From Verrucomicrobiota bacterium (GTDB lineage: Bacteria > Verrucomicrobiota > Verrucomicrobiia > Limisphaerales > JACPZS01): DNA of 36,813 nt. Within the stretch, counting starts at the first letter, position 1. Each line of letters begins with the position of its first letter. The notes under the pieces are model-generated. The model was not told the DNA's origin. It did no database searches and worked only from the letters and a program-made list of their open reading frames with translations. A program made the translations under genes and the position numbers. The stretch lies in assembly GCA_016195385.1 (NCBI GenBank), contig JACPZS010000193.1:1-36813 (forward strand), given 5' to 3'. Positions 7,544 to 17,193 of this stretch are shown one piece after another.

Positions 7544-9459
7544 TTTGCTGCGGTCTTTTTCCGTTTCACCACGGCCAAAGAAATTCCGGAAATGGTCACG
7601 AGCAAAGGCATGCCCGCGATGTTAAGCCACTTCAGCCGCGTTTCGAGCGAGTCGATGTCGCGATTCAAACTGCGCCGAACAAGCTTGAGCTCCTGTTTCA
7701 CCTCGGCCTGGCGCTTCTGGAAATTCTTCACTTCCGCCTGCTGTTCCGGCGACATGATGAAGCGCTGGCCGGTGTCTTTGTTCTTCTGGAGTTCGCCGAG
7801 TTTGGTCTGCGTCTCCTGCAAACTCTTTTCCAGGTCTTTCAACTTCGCGCGATAACGGTCTTCCGCTTGCGCCTTCATCTTTTGAACGACCGTGAACGGC
7901 CGGCTCATCGTCGCGCGGCTGCGGACCGCGATCAAATTGCTGTCGCCCGACAACTGCTCGACCATGTTTTGCACCATCGAGATGTTGCCGTTCATGTAGC
8001 TGACAATTTTCTGGCCGAAGAAATCCTGCACGCGCACCGAGAACTGATCGTAGAGCATGTCCGCGTCACCAACTAAAATCACGACGCCGTCTTTCGCGGA
8101 TTCTTTGAGCGAAGCGGTGTCCGCGGGCTTGTCGGTTTTCTTGTCTTTGTCGTCGCCAGGTTTCGGCACATCGGTGGGTTTGCCGTCGGGGAACGCGGTT
8201 TTGAATTTCCCAGTTAAGCGAACCGCCAGTGGAAGTTCTTTGCCGGTGGACGCGAAATCTTTGGAAACCTGTTCGCCCATATATTCGGACATCGCCGCTT
8301 CGACGAGCTGCGACGCCTTGGTTGTCTTCAGCAGCACCGTTTGCTTCAAGCCCTCGGCCGGCGTGCCGCTGAAAGCGCCCCCAAACGGCAGCAGGAGGTG
8401 ATCGATCTGGCTCGTGACCACGTCGTTGGTGTTTATGCCTTCGCTCGTCAGCGAAAGCACTGACGGCGCGGCATCGGGCTTGCCGCCGCGATTGATCCGG
8501 GTGACGAACGTCATATCGGCCGCGACTTTCGCCACATCAAATTCCAGTCCCCAGGCTTTGAGCAGCTTGGGCAGCGACGAACTCTTCTCCGCCGTCATCT
8601 GCTGAAGCTGATTCATACCTGGCATGTTCGGCGTATCGATGACGCAGTGCGGGTCGAGGAACGCCGCGAGCTTGCCACCGCGCAAAACAAACTGGTCGAT
8701 GGCGTACTGCGCTTTGTCGGAAATCGCCTTGGGATGCACAACGAGCAACACTTCGACGTCGTCGTCGATCTTGTCCACGTCCATCTGAATTTGCTTCACG
8801 TCGAAATCGTTCTTCAACTCGCTGATGAAAACCCACGGATCGGTTTTGCCGCCCTGCCCCATGCGCATCATCATCGGGTTCATCTGGCCGAAAATCTGGA
8901 GCGGACTCATCACGCCGACGACGGGCTTCTTGGGATTCGCGACGCGGGACACGGCGCGGGCGAGGTCGTACTCAAGCAGTTTCTCGCGGTCGGGTGAGAG
9001 GAACGGCAGCGCCACTTTGCTGTCGAGCATGCTGATCGCGATGCCCAGGTAAATTTTGTCGCCAACAATACCGAACTGCTGGCCTTGCACGCCGTCGAGG
9101 TTCGCCGAATCTTCCGCGTCGGAGTCCGGCTCTGGGTTGAACTTCTTGATCTCGATTTTACCTTTGGCCGCCTGCCGAAATTCGCTCAACAAATCCTCCA
9201 CGCGCTGCGCGTAGTTCTTGAACTGCTCCGGCATCGCGTTCTCGTTTTTCGAGTAGTAGAAACGGACTTCCACCGGCGTATCGAGTTTCGCGAGGATCGC
9301 CTTGGTGCCGGCCGAGAGCGTGAAGATACGTCCTGCTGTAAGATCGACGCGCGCCTTCATCACGCCGGAGATCACATTGACGGCGACAACCACGAGGAAC
9401 ATCACCGCGATGCCGATCGTCGAGTAGAGGAAGGTTTGAAACTGCTTTTGCTGGTTCAT
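7540..9459 (-). CDS. GldG-like ABC transporter auxiliary protein
   Basis: 639 residues from ATG 9459. An in-frame start at 9612 adds 51 Ser/Arg-rich residues inside the permease gene and was rejected. The architecture is GldG-like: an N-terminal helix 'FLYSTIGIAVMFLVVVAVNV'; 'VDLTAGRIFTLSAGTKAILA', the conserved 'DLT..+.y+LS..T' start of the family; an extracytoplasmic ABC-auxiliary domain ('VEVRFYYSKNENAMPEQF', 'AQYAIDQFVLRGGKLAAFLD'); a coiled-coil stretch near residues 545-605; and a C-terminal helix 'GMPLLVTISGISLAVV'. It probably works with the permease and ATPase encoded upstream. In Bacteroidota such proteins support gliding; in this lineage the role is unknown. Confidence 0.9.
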   Translation of the reverse strand: MNQQKQFQTFLYSTIGIAVMFLVVVAVNVISGVMKARVDLTAGRIFTLSAGTKAILAKLDTPVEVRFYYSKNENAMPEQFKNYAQRVEDLLSEFRQAAKGKIEIKKFNPEPDSDAEDSANLDGVQGQQFGIVGDKIYLGIAISMLDSKVALPFLSPDREKLLEYDLARAVSRVANPKKPVVGVMSPLQIFGQMNPMMMRMGQGGKTDPWVFISELKNDFDVKQIQMDVDKIDDDVEVLLVVHPKAISDKAQYAIDQFVLRGGKLAAFLDPHCVIDTPNMPGMNQLQQMTAEKSSSLPKLLKAWGLEFDVAKVAADMTFVTRINRGGKPDAAPSVLSLTSEGINTNDVVTSQIDHLLLPFGGAFSGTPAEGLKQTVLLKTTKASQLVEAAMSEYMGEQVSKDFASTGKELPLAVRLTGKFKTAFPDGKPTDVPKPGDDKDKKTDKPADTASLKESAKDGVVILVGDADMLYDQFSVRVQDFFGQKIVSYMNGNISMVQNMVEQLSGDSNLIAVRSRATMSRPFTVVQKMKAQAEDRYRAKLKDLEKSLQETQTKLGELQKNKDTGQRFIMSPEQQAEVKNFQKRQAEVKQELKLVRRSLNRDIDSLETRLKWLNIAGMPLLVTISGISLAVVKRKKTAAK

Positions 9460-9496
9460 CGTCTTGTCTTGAAAAGGAGTTATGTCGTCGATGCCG

Positions 9497-10240
9497 CTAG
9501 CCGGCCCGGTGCGACCGGATGATGACGCTGGTGCCGAACAGCGAGAAGCCGATGATCGACAGAAAGAAAATGATGTCTCGCGAATCGAGCACACCGCGAT
9601 GGAAGCCCTCAAAGTGCGGCATCACGCTGAATCCGGCCACGATGTTCACGAGCCACGGTGCCGCCCACTGGACGAACATGTTCGTCACCGGCGGCCAGCC
9701 CGCCAGAATCATCAGCAGGCAAATCACCACCGAGACGATGAAGCTGACGACTTGATTGCGCGTCATGGCCGAAGTCATGCAGCTGATCGCCAGATAACCG
9801 CCCGCCAGCAGGAGGCTGCCGATGTAGCCGCAGAAGATCGGCCCCATATCGGCGTCGCCCAGATAGTTCACCGTAATCACGACCGGGAAAGTCAGGAACA
9901 ACGCCAGCGCGAGGAAAATCCACGACGCCACGAATTTTCCCACGATGGCCTGCCAAGCCGTGATCGGCATCGTTAGCAGCAACTCCATCGTTCCCGAGCG
10001 CCGCTCTTCCGACCATAATCTCATCCCGACGGCGGGAACTAGGAACAGGTACAGCCAAGGGTGCCAGAGGAAAAATGAAATGAGTGACGCCTCGCCTCGC
10101 TCAAAGAACCCGCCGGCCATGAACGTGAAGAACCCGATCATCAGCAGGAAAATCACGATGAACACGTAGGCCACCGGCGACGCGAAGTAGCCGCTCAGTT
10201 CCCGCTTGGCGATAGTCTTGATGTTGGCAATCGCGCTCAT
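9497..10240 (-). CDS. ABC-2-type transporter permease (GldF-like)
   Basis: 247 residues with six predicted membrane helices. The N-terminus 'IKTIAKRELSGYFASPVAYV' and the segment 'VGMRLWSEERRSGTMELLLT' are typical of ABC-2 permeases of the GldF/NosY type. Later helices include 'FLALALFLTFPVVITVNYL' and 'VVSFIVSVVICLLMILAG'. The ATG overlaps the ATPase stop (ATGA), indicating translational coupling; 37 bp separate it from the GldG-like gene. It forms the membrane channel of the ABC complex. Substrate unknown. Confidence 0.93.
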   Translation of the reverse strand: MSAIANIKTIAKRELSGYFASPVAYVFIVIFLLMIGFFTFMAGGFFERGEASLISFFLWHPWLYLFLVPAVGMRLWSEERRSGTMELLLTMPITAWQAIVGKFVASWIFLALALFLTFPVVITVNYLGDADMGPIFCGYIGSLLLAGGYLAISCMTSAMTRNQVVSFIVSVVICLLMILAGWPPVTNMFVQWAAPWLVNIVAGFSVMPHFEGFHRGVLDSRDIIFFLSIIGFSLFGTSVIIRSHRAG

Positions 10241-11202
10241 GGTTTTGCCTCCCGCGTCGTGTCCGGCAGCGTTATGCTGCGAAAGACTTCATCCAGCCGA
10301 CCTTCTTCTGTGTGCAACTCCGCCACCTTCCATTTCTCGCGACCGACGACTTCGGCGATCGAACGCGCCAACTCGCCGTTTGGGCAACTGGCCTGCGGAT
10401 AAACTCGCGCCGAAACTTCGTGCATCTCCTCTTTCAAAATCGCCGTCCGCTTCACCGTCGCCAACTGCGAAAGTTTGTCCTTGATTTCCGCCGCCGAAAT
10501 TCCGCTGGTCCGGAGCAGCACCGCGCCGGCGTAATCCGACTTCTGCCGCAACTGGGCGGGCGTGCCGTTGGCGACGATCTGGCCACGATCAATGATGATC
10601 GCACGCGAACAAACGGCGTCCACTTCTTCGAGAATGTGCGTCGAAAACACAATCGCTTTCTTCTCGCCCATTCGTTTGATGAGCTGGCGAATCTCGTGTT
10701 TTTGATTTGGGTCAAGCCCGTCTGTCGGTTCGTCGAGCACGAGGACATCCGGGTCATGGATGATCGACTGCGCGAAGCACGTTCGATGGCGATAGCCCTT
10801 GGATAACGTCTCGACGCTCTGGTGCATGACCGATTCGAGAAAGCACATCTCGATCACGCGGTTCACCGCCTTCGTCTTCGCCTCACCGGTCAAACCACGA
10901 ATTTCAGCGGTGAACCCGAGAAACCCGCTGACCGTCATGTCCGTGTAGGACGGCGCGTTTTCCGGCAGGTAACCGATGAGCCGCTTGGCTTCGATGGGTT
11001 GCTCCAGCATGTTGAAGCCACCGACGGAAATGGCCCCGGCCGATGGCGGAATGAAGCCGGTAATCATCCTCATGCTCGTGGATTTTCCGGCGCCGTTCGG
11101 CCCGAGAAAGCCCAGCACTTCACCGCGCTCGACTGTGAACGAGACATTATTCACGGCCAGCTTCGGCCCGAAGGCCTTGCTTAAATTCTCAACTTTAATC
11201 AT
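10237..11202 (-). CDS. ABC transporter ATP-binding protein (GldA-like)
   Basis: 321 residues from ATG 11202 ('MIKVENLSKAFGPKLAVNNV'); a longer reading from 11223 is possible but adds only seven atypical residues. Walker A GPNGAGKST is at 34-42, Walker B 'VLVLDEPTDGLDP' near 153-165, and the H-loop is in 'AIVFSTHILEEVDAVC'. The signature loop reads LSKGY (133-137) instead of LSGGQ, as is common in this ABC-2 subfamily. The C-terminal ~90 residues form the accessory region of GldA/CcmA-like ATPases. It heads the ATPase-permease-GldG-DUF4340 operon and powers transport at the cytoplasmic face. Confidence 0.94.
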   Translation of the reverse strand: MIKVENLSKAFGPKLAVNNVSFTVERGEVLGFLGPNGAGKSTSMRMITGFIPPSAGAISVGGFNMLEQPIEAKRLIGYLPENAPSYTDMTVSGFLGFTAEIRGLTGEAKTKAVNRVIEMCFLESVMHQSVETLSKGYRHRTCFAQSIIHDPDVLVLDEPTDGLDPNQKHEIRQLIKRMGEKKAIVFSTHILEEVDAVCSRAIIIDRGQIVANGTPAQLRQKSDYAGAVLLRTSGISAAEIKDKLSQLATVKRTAILKEEMHEVSARVYPQASCPNGELARSIAEVVGREKWKVAELHTEEGRLDEVFRSITLPDTTREAKP

Positions 11203-11249
11203 TCGCGTAGTTGTTCCGAACACCCAGCCTACCCATTGCCGGGCGTTTG

Positions 11250-11278
11250 TGTAGCTATTCTTTTACAATACCTGTCAA
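11250..11278 (-). promoter_or_regulatory. Possible promoter for the ABC operon (good -35, poor -10)
   Basis: Minus strand: perfect TTGACA (11278-11273) followed after 17 bp by GCTACA, a poor -10. It lies ~50 bp upstream of the ATPase start in the 251-bp gap behind the pseudopilin array. No intrinsic terminator was seen in the gap, so read-through from the array is not excluded. Confidence 0.3.
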
Positions 11279-11453
11279 GTGTTTCTGACGACGTTGGACA
11301 ATTTACAGGAAAAATGTTCAAAATTTTTCTGATTCGAGCAGAGCGAGGATGAATTTCCGTGGTGACGAACAAAGTGATGCCTGCCGAGTCCATCCCATCG
11401 GCACCCGGGCCGCGCAGAGCGGAGGAATTCAATATCAAAGCGCGCGCGATCGT

Positions 11454-12299
11454 TCAAGGAAGCGGCAGGCGCGGCACTCCGGCAAAAATGCGTCCCAGAT
11501 CGCGGTCGGTATTCGGCACGGCGCGCTGGTTCTGGATCCAGTTTTTCATGCTGGAAATCCGCAGCGTGTTCGGTTCCCGCCAGCGCCATGTTTCTGCGTG
11601 CCCATCGGCGAAACTGAGCACGCAGCCGTTGAGGTGGCGCGTGCCCGGAAAATCAATCCACCGCCAGTTGCCGATGACGGTGATGGTGAGGCGCGCATTC
11701 TCGATGCTGTTCTCGTGTTCATCCAGAAACACGAAGGCTTTGGAAGGCGCAGGGTCCTTGATTTGCGAGAGCGTGTGCCAGCAGGAATGATCGGACGGAT
11801 TGGGAATATCGTTCATGTACGAACTCATCGACACGCTGCGGAACCGGGGAATCCTACCTTCGTCCCTGACGGTTGAGTGATCCGCCGGGCATTTGTAAAT
11901 CTTGATGGACCGGTTGTAGGGGAAGAGCACGCCGCTTTCGATGTTGGTGCTGTTCGCATCCGTGAAAGCGTTGCCATTGATCCAGGTATCCTTCGTGGCG
12001 ATGAAGCCTTCGCGATTGCCGGTCGAGAGCGTCGCGTTGGGTGTGAGCGCGTCGTTGTTGTCATCAACATACATCTGCCAGCAAAGCTGAAGTTGCCGGT
12101 AATTGTTCAAACAGGCGATCTGCTGGCCTTTGGCCTTGGCCCTGCCTAGCGCCGGCAAGAGCATCGACGCGAGGATCGCAATAATGGCGATCACGACGAG
12201 CAGTTCGATGAGCGTAAAAGCTCGTCGTGGAACAAAATGAATTAGTCCCCCGGCTGCTTTGCATCTCGAGTCCCGGAACCGTGCTTTGGCGGCGTCCAC
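11454..12299 (-). CDS. Pseudopilin 1: prepilin-type protein with H-X9-DG motif
   Basis: 281 residues. Start is GTG 12299, the first start codon after an in-frame TAG 12 bases upstream. A basic leader precedes '[18 protein letters not shown]', the type IV prepilin processing site and hydrophobic helix; the residue before the cleaved Phe28 is Ala, not the usual Gly. The globular part carries '[20 protein letters not shown]' and '[17 protein letters not shown]', which fits the H-X9-DG motif exactly. Such proteins are expected to be processed by prepilin peptidase and to assemble in, or pass through, a type II secretion-like system. No machinery genes are in this window. The last gene of the array; its 5' end and leader closely resemble those of pseudopilin 5 (15234-16145). 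Confidence 0.92.
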   Translation of the reverse strand: MDAAKARFRDSRCKAAGGLIHFVPRRAFTLIELLVVIAIIAILASMLLPALGRAKAKGQQIACLNNYRQLQLCWQMYVDDNNDALTPNATLSTGNREGFIATKDTWINGNAFTDANSTNIESGVLFPYNRSIKIYKCPADHSTVRDEGRIPRFRSVSMSSYMNDIPNPSDHSCWHTLSQIKDPAPSKAFVFLDEHENSIENARLTITVIGNWRWIDFPGTRHLNGCVLSFADGHAETWRWREPNTLRISSMKNWIQNQRAVPNTDRDLGRIFAGVPRLPLP

Positions 12300-12349
12300 T
12301 TGAGAATTCTACGCATTCATTTGAAGTAAGTCCGCTCAAATCTTGATGC
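12300..12349 (-). promoter_or_regulatory. Conserved leader/promoter element of pseudopilin 1
   Basis: The minus strand reads GCATCAAGATTTGAGC (12349-12334), then GAATGCGTA (12318-12310), then GAATTCTCAA up to the GTG start. The same blocks, shifted by one base, precede pseudopilin 5. TAGAAT (12310-12305) is a good -10-like hexamer; if used, transcription would start at or next to the start codon. Confidence 0.5.
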
Positions 12350-12476
12350 GGTTGAAGCCGAACTCCGGAATTGAAACTGGACAAGCCGATCTTTTCCCGG
12401 CAGCACACGCCAGAAATCCGGCCACTCTAACTTTATCCGATTAGGCGGAAGTGGCCGCTTCGTCGCTCGCAATCAA

Positions 12477-13292
12477 TCAAGGGAGCTTCACATTGTAGTT
12501 GGGTTGGAAATCCTTGTGCCAATTCAAGGCCCATAATCCTTTGACGGTAATCCTGGCGGCGTGTCCGTCGGTAAAACCCACGTTGATCCCGCGATTGTGG
12601 CGATCGATCGCAAATCGTCCCATGAACATGCCTTTGGCATGGGGAAAATTTCCACCTCCGTAACCTCCGCCCTTGAGATCGACCGGCGGGCGGTCATTGT
12701 CATCGGGCCAGGAGCCGACCCAGACGGAGTCGCCATAAACCGGGACGTCTCCCGGAGCCAGTGAGAATTGCGGGTAGTATTTCTCCTTGGGAAAATCGGC
12801 GACATACTCACCTTGATCATCCAGCCAAAGATTCATGCCGTAACTTCCTTCCGCCTGGAGGACGCGCCAGGTTTTCGTCGCCGTGCCCCACCACGAGTCA
12901 TCCAGCGTCGGTTTGAGTTTGGGCCGCTTGGTCGAGGGACAAAACATGATCTTCATCACGCCCTCAAGGTGCTCCGTCGGCTTTTTTTGATACGCTTGAT
13001 CTCCCAGGTACGGCGCGATTTCGTGAAACCAGTATCGCCCAACTTCGCCAACAACCGGCGGCACGTGATCCTTGTAATCATCAGTGTAAAATCGCGTGCC
13101 CAGCGACATCTGACGAAGGTTGTTTAAGCAAAGGGTTGTCTTCGCTTGCGACTTCGCCTTGCTCAAAGCGGGCAACAACATGCTCGCCAGAATGGCGATG
13201 ATGGCGATGACCACCAGTAGTTCGATGAGCGTGAATCCTCGCCAGTCAGCACCACCACCGAGATTCGCGCCACGGAATGGAGTAGTCTTCAT
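12477..13292 (-). CDS. Pseudopilin 2: prepilin-type protein with H-X9-DG motif
   Basis: 271 residues from ATG 13292 ('[19 protein letters not shown]'). An upstream in-frame start at 13397 would add 35 residues and bury the leader, so it was not used. The processing site is Gly19/Phe20 in '[18 protein letters not shown]'. The C-terminal domain has '[19 protein letters not shown]', '[20 protein letters not shown]', a Gly-rich loop and '[17 protein letters not shown]', an exact H-X9-DG motif. The tail '[15 protein letters not shown]' also fits this group: W-x-L-x-W-H-K is common near the end of such verrucomicrobial proteins. It probably exposes a C-terminal beta domain outside the cytoplasmic membrane; the partner machinery is unknown. 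Confidence 0.92.
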   Translation of the reverse strand: MKTTPFRGANLGGGADWRGFTLIELLVVIAIIAILASMLLPALSKAKSQAKTTLCLNNLRQMSLGTRFYTDDYKDHVPPVVGEVGRYWFHEIAPYLGDQAYQKKPTEHLEGVMKIMFCPSTKRPKLKPTLDDSWWGTATKTWRVLQAEGSYGMNLWLDDQGEYVADFPKEKYYPQFSLAPGDVPVYGDSVWVGSWPDDNDRPPVDLKGGGYGGGNFPHAKGMFMGRFAIDRHNRGINVGFTDGHAARITVKGLWALNWHKDFQPNYNVKLP

Positions 13293-13313
13293 AAAACGGG
13301 TTTGGGAATTTGT

Positions 13314-13332
13314 GACGCGAATCTTTCGCGTC
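13314..13332 (-). other. Perfect hairpin in the leader of pseudopilin 2
   Basis: GACGCGAA and TTCGCGTC form an 8-bp perfect stem around a 3-base loop, 22 bp upstream of ATG 13292. There is no T-run, so it is not a standard terminator. It could be a leader structure or a protein-binding palindrome. Confidence 0.4.
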
Positions 13333-13444
13333 CAGCAGGCTAAAGCAAGCGCGGAGTTTTTGAATCGCGCAAATTGTTTTGGGAAAACATTCACCAACGG
13401 CCGGTTTTGCCGAGTTCATGCGGCGGTGAAGCGCGGCTTTTCCG

Positions 13445-14296
<852 letters not shown>

Positions 14297-14326
14297 GAAG
14301 TAATGGCGTTCAAAGTGGTGGTTAAC

Positions 14327-15061
14327 TCAATCTTGTTCGAGAGTAAAAATCCTTGGCGGTGCCTTGCGAATCAACTCCACATGCGTGTCCAGGAAGACGG
14401 CGTTGGCCCGGTGCTTGGCGCCCTTGGAACCGGCGACTCCCCGCTCCGTCTCGGTGCTGCGGTCGTTGCCGCCGCTGTGGCGATAGCACACGTTGCCCGG
14501 CGTGCCGTCGGGATACAGGCAGGCATCCCAGCCATCGGTGTCGGCGTAAATCAACGTCCCGGTCACGTCCTGGACCTGGCGCGAACCGGTGCCTTTCTGA
14601 CCGCAGTTGATCAGGTAGTTCTGCGCGTAATTCAAAATTCCCCAGACACCGCCATCCGTCAGGGCGTGGGATGTCTTTGATCGTTGGAGACTGGCCGGGC
14701 AGAGGAACACGCCTTTGCCGACGACGTTGGTGCGGCTGCCCAGGTAAGGTTGCAGCGCCCCGTACCAAATGCCGGGCGTGCCTTCCAGTCCTGAAATCCA
14801 GCCGATGGGATAACTTTGCGTGTCCTCCTCGTACAACGTCACCGCGATTCCCAGTTGGCGCAGATTGCTCTGGCACTTCGCCGACTTGGCCTTCTCCCGC
14901 GCCCGGCCCAGCGCCGGCAAAAGCATCGACGCGAGGATCGCAATGATGGCGATGACGACCAGAAGTTCGATCAGCGTAAACGCTCGCCGTGGATCGGGGA
15001 AGCGTAGGCGAATTGCACAAGGCCACGACTCTGCCGAATGAGTACGCGGATAAAGGTTCAT
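14327..15061 (-). CDS. Pseudopilin 4: short prepilin-type protein with variant motif
   Basis: 244 residues, the shortest intact member. The processing site is Ala27/Phe28 in '[18 protein letters not shown]' (Ala instead of Gly at -1). Its domain differs from pseudopilins 1 and 3: '[20 protein letters not shown]', '[20 protein letters not shown]', '[19 protein letters not shown]', and a degenerate end motif '[15 protein letters not shown]' (H-X7-DT rather than H-X9-DG). This is typical of a sub-branch of the family. Start ATG 15061 is the first after the leader; no Shine-Dalgarno sequence is visible. Probably co-transcribed with pseudopilin 3. Confidence 0.9.
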   Translation of the reverse strand: MNLYPRTHSAESWPCAIRLRFPDPRRAFTLIELLVVIAIIAILASMLLPALGRAREKAKSAKCQSNLRQLGIAVTLYEEDTQSYPIGWISGLEGTPGIWYGALQPYLGSRTNVVGKGVFLCPASLQRSKTSHALTDGGVWGILNYAQNYLINCGQKGTGSRQVQDVTGTLIYADTDGWDACLYPDGTPGNVCYRHSGGNDRSTETERGVAGSKGAKHRANAVFLDTHVELIRKAPPRIFTLEQD

Positions 15062-15233
15062 GATTTATTTCAACGCTTCAGTCTGAACTTGTCCATCTCG
15101 TTTTTCCCATGTTTAAGCGCGGATGCAACTCCAACCCACGTTGGAATCACCGCGCCCGGTGCGTCAAAATTGATCCGTGCTTTCCCAAAAGTCGGACTCG
15201 CGACGGCTGACAACGGGCCGCTCCAACAATTCA

Positions 15234-16145
15234 TCATGGTGGAGATTCGGAGGCATCCAGGGCCGGGGTGCTTACCGGAGTATCCCAGGCAAATCTGGGT
15301 GCGATCTTCGTCTCGTAGGTCGCGTAAAACTGTCCCCATACCAACCGGCTCGGGCGAATGATTGCGGAATGGCCGTCCAGATAGACGACGTTTACCTTTT
15401 GAATATGTTTGCCTTGTTGCGACTGAAACCGCGGGTTCGTCATCCCGTTGCCGCCCTTGGGAGACTTGCTGGTCGGATAGCTGTGGCTCGACCAATAACC
15501 ATCAAGCCAGGCGGCGTCGGCTTTTTCGTTGCCGATTCCGCCGCCGATTTCCTTGGGATTCGAACTGCCGCCAATCTCCGTCATCGCCACGGTTTCCGTC
15601 GGCTTCTGTATCACGGTATGCTTCCGCAAAGTGGGAATCGCCTTGGAATAATCCAGCCCGAATACGCCGAGGTAATTGAAGCCGTAGGACAGGAACCCGG
15701 TATAAGCTGGATCGAACGTGCCCGGTTCGGTCGTGTAGGTCAATCCGCGCCGTTTGGTGGGACAAACCCAGACCAGGGGAGCGTTGATATATCGGTCGAG
15801 TTGAATGGCCGGCGTTCTCTGCCATTCGCCGCCACAGTTTTTCTTGTTGGAATTCTTGTAGGGACCAACTTGCCAGTCTTCATCGGGCAGTTTGTCGTCA
15901 AAGTCACCCACGTAGAGCATCATCGCGAGACCGATCTGCCGCGTGTTACTCAGACATTTGGCGGAGCGCGCCTTCTCCTTGGCTTTGGCCAGCACGGGCA
16001 GGAGCATCGACGCCAGGATCGCGATGATGGCGATCACGACGAGCAGTTCAATGAGAGTAAAAGCTCGTGATGAAACGCAATGGAGTCGTTCTTCAGTTGC
16101 TCCGAGTCTCGACTCAGAGATCGGTGCTTTGGCGGCGAAGCTCAT
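15234..16145 (-). CDS. Pseudopilin 5: prepilin-type protein with H-X9-DG motif
   Basis: 303 residues, the longest member. Start ATG 16145 lies 12 bases after an in-frame TAG, the same arrangement as pseudopilin 1. The processing site is Ala28/Phe29 in '[18 protein letters not shown]'. Downstream are '[19 protein letters not shown]', '[20 protein letters not shown]' and '[20 protein letters not shown]', then '[17 protein letters not shown]', an exact H-X9-DG motif. The 5' coding end ('[12 protein letters not shown]') and the leader are clearly related to pseudopilin 1 ('[11 protein letters not shown]'), whereas the C-terminal halves are not close. This suggests duplication or domain swapping of the 5' module. 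Confidence 0.92.
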   Translation of the reverse strand: MSFAAKAPISESRLGATEERLHCVSSRAFTLIELLVVIAIIAILASMLLPVLAKAKEKARSAKCLSNTRQIGLAMMLYVGDFDDKLPDEDWQVGPYKNSNKKNCGGEWQRTPAIQLDRYINAPLVWVCPTKRRGLTYTTEPGTFDPAYTGFLSYGFNYLGVFGLDYSKAIPTLRKHTVIQKPTETVAMTEIGGSSNPKEIGGGIGNEKADAAWLDGYWSSHSYPTSKSPKGGNGMTNPRFQSQQGKHIQKVNVVYLDGHSAIIRPSRLVWGQFYATYETKIAPRFAWDTPVSTPALDASESPP

Positions 16146-16194
16146 TTGAAAATCCTACGCATTCGCTTCGAGAAGTCTGCTCAAATCTTGATGC
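16146..16194 (-). promoter_or_regulatory. Conserved leader/promoter element of pseudopilin 5
   Basis: Same blocks as before pseudopilin 1: GCATCAAGATTTGAGC (16194-16179, identical over 16 bases), GACTT, then GAATGCGTA (16164-16156), then GGATTTTCAA up to the ATG. The -10-like hexamer is TAGGAT. Distance from the first block to the start codon is 34 bp here and 35 bp there. Confidence 0.5.
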
Positions 16195-16236
16195 CACTGA
16201 ACTCGCGTTCGAATGGCCGGTCCTGGCTCCGACTTG

Positions 16237-17012
16237 TCACCACCAGGTGAAGTTTGGATCTGGCGGCGGACTTGTTTGCCAGTTCTTCATCTCTTCGGGG
16301 AACTTGTAGAACTGCACATGCCCGTCACCGAAAAGCACGTTGAAGCGATGCTGGCCCCGGTAGTTATGCCACCAAGTGCGAGGATCGTTGATGTTATGAT
16401 TTGGAAACCAATCCCAGTCGCCTTGGATAAGTTTGTTGCTGGGGCTGATGCCTGCTTCACTGCCTTTCATCGGTCGCGCTTCGTCAGGCGTGGCCTGGCT
16501 CCATACCAACCCGGTCACATGACGAACTCGCCACACATCCGACGCCATCTTGACCAGATAACTGTTGCCGTAGTCCTTGAAACAATTCTTGGTTTTGATG
16601 TTGCGGAAGGGGTCCCTTTGTCTGCCGGGCACCTGAACAGCTCAACCGCGCTCGCATAACGGTTCAACGGTCGGTTGGTTGGATCGACCCATGTGCCCAT
16701 CGGGTACAGATTGGACTGCTCCGCAGCGGGATTGCCTTTCTTGCCGCCAATGGCGGCGTAACCCTCGTGGACGGGGTAGAAATCGTTGTTGTCGTCCACG
16801 TAAAACTGGTAAGCCAGCCCGATTTGTCGCTGGTTGCTGACACATTTGACCTGATGTGCCTTTCGTTTGGCACTGGCCAATGCCGGTAAGAGCATGCTGG
16901 CGAGCACCGCGATGATGGCGATGACCACGAGCAGTTCGATGAGCGTGAACCCTGCACGTGCATCTCGGCGCAGAAAGGAACATGTTTGGAAATTTTTGCG
17001 AAATGTCTTCAT
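16237..17012 (-). pseudogene. Pseudopilin 6: prepilin-type gene broken by a one-base frameshift
   Basis: The first half starts at ATG 17012 ('[19 protein letters not shown]'), with processing site Gly21/Phe22 in '[18 protein letters not shown]'. It reads normally to '[10 protein letters not shown]' near 16615 and then turns to nonsense, stopping at 16515. The natural continuation, '[20 protein letters not shown]' through 'HRFNVLFGDGHVQFYK' to the stop at 16237, is in another frame. One G lost from a GGG run at 16614-16616 (minus strand) would explain the shift. It is either a true recent pseudogene or a homopolymer sequencing/assembly error. The restored protein would be about 258 residues with an H-X7-DG end motif. 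It is the gene of the array nearest the sigma/kinase operon. Confidence 0.85.
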
Positions 17013-17018
17013 GGAGAT

Positions 17019-17050
17019 ATACACGTAGGCATTGATACACGTAGGCATTG
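17019..17050. repeat. Perfect 16-bp tandem duplication before pseudopilin 6
   Basis: ATACACGTAGGCATTG occurs twice head-to-tail (17019-17034 and 17035-17050), 7 bp upstream of the ATG at 17012 on the minus strand. The unit is part of the promoter-like element at 17036-17073, so a second copy of its CGTGTA block sits next to the start codon. Confidence 0.9.
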
Positions 17051-17073
17051 CCTATTTTTTTGATTTTATTTTC
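17036..17073 (-). promoter_or_regulatory. Promoter-like element shared with the ECF sigma operon (copy 1)
   Basis: Minus strand, in order: GAAAATAAAAT, one pyrimidine, AAAAAA, seven bases, ATGCC, two bases, CGTGTA. The same blocks at exactly the same spacing occur at 22093-22130 before the sigma gene (29 of 38 positions identical). It lies 24 bp upstream of the pseudopilin 6 start. CGTGTA resembles ECF-type -10 elements and the A-rich block could be the -35/UP region. Which sigma factor reads it is inference. Confidence 0.6.
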
Positions 17074-17193
17074 AGATTTTTTCTCCCAATCGACACTGAC
17101 TGGAACGATTACCAAAAGAACCGTCCAATTCAACCGTTGGTTGAGGGCCGTCCATAGCTCACCGCAGCGCGATGAGGCACCGCTTCGATGTGG

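Noticed and set aside
16237..16632. Independent gene starting at 16632 (minus)
   Set aside because: It is the C-terminal half of pseudopilin 6 in another frame; it has no own N-terminal helix and the start codon is incidental.
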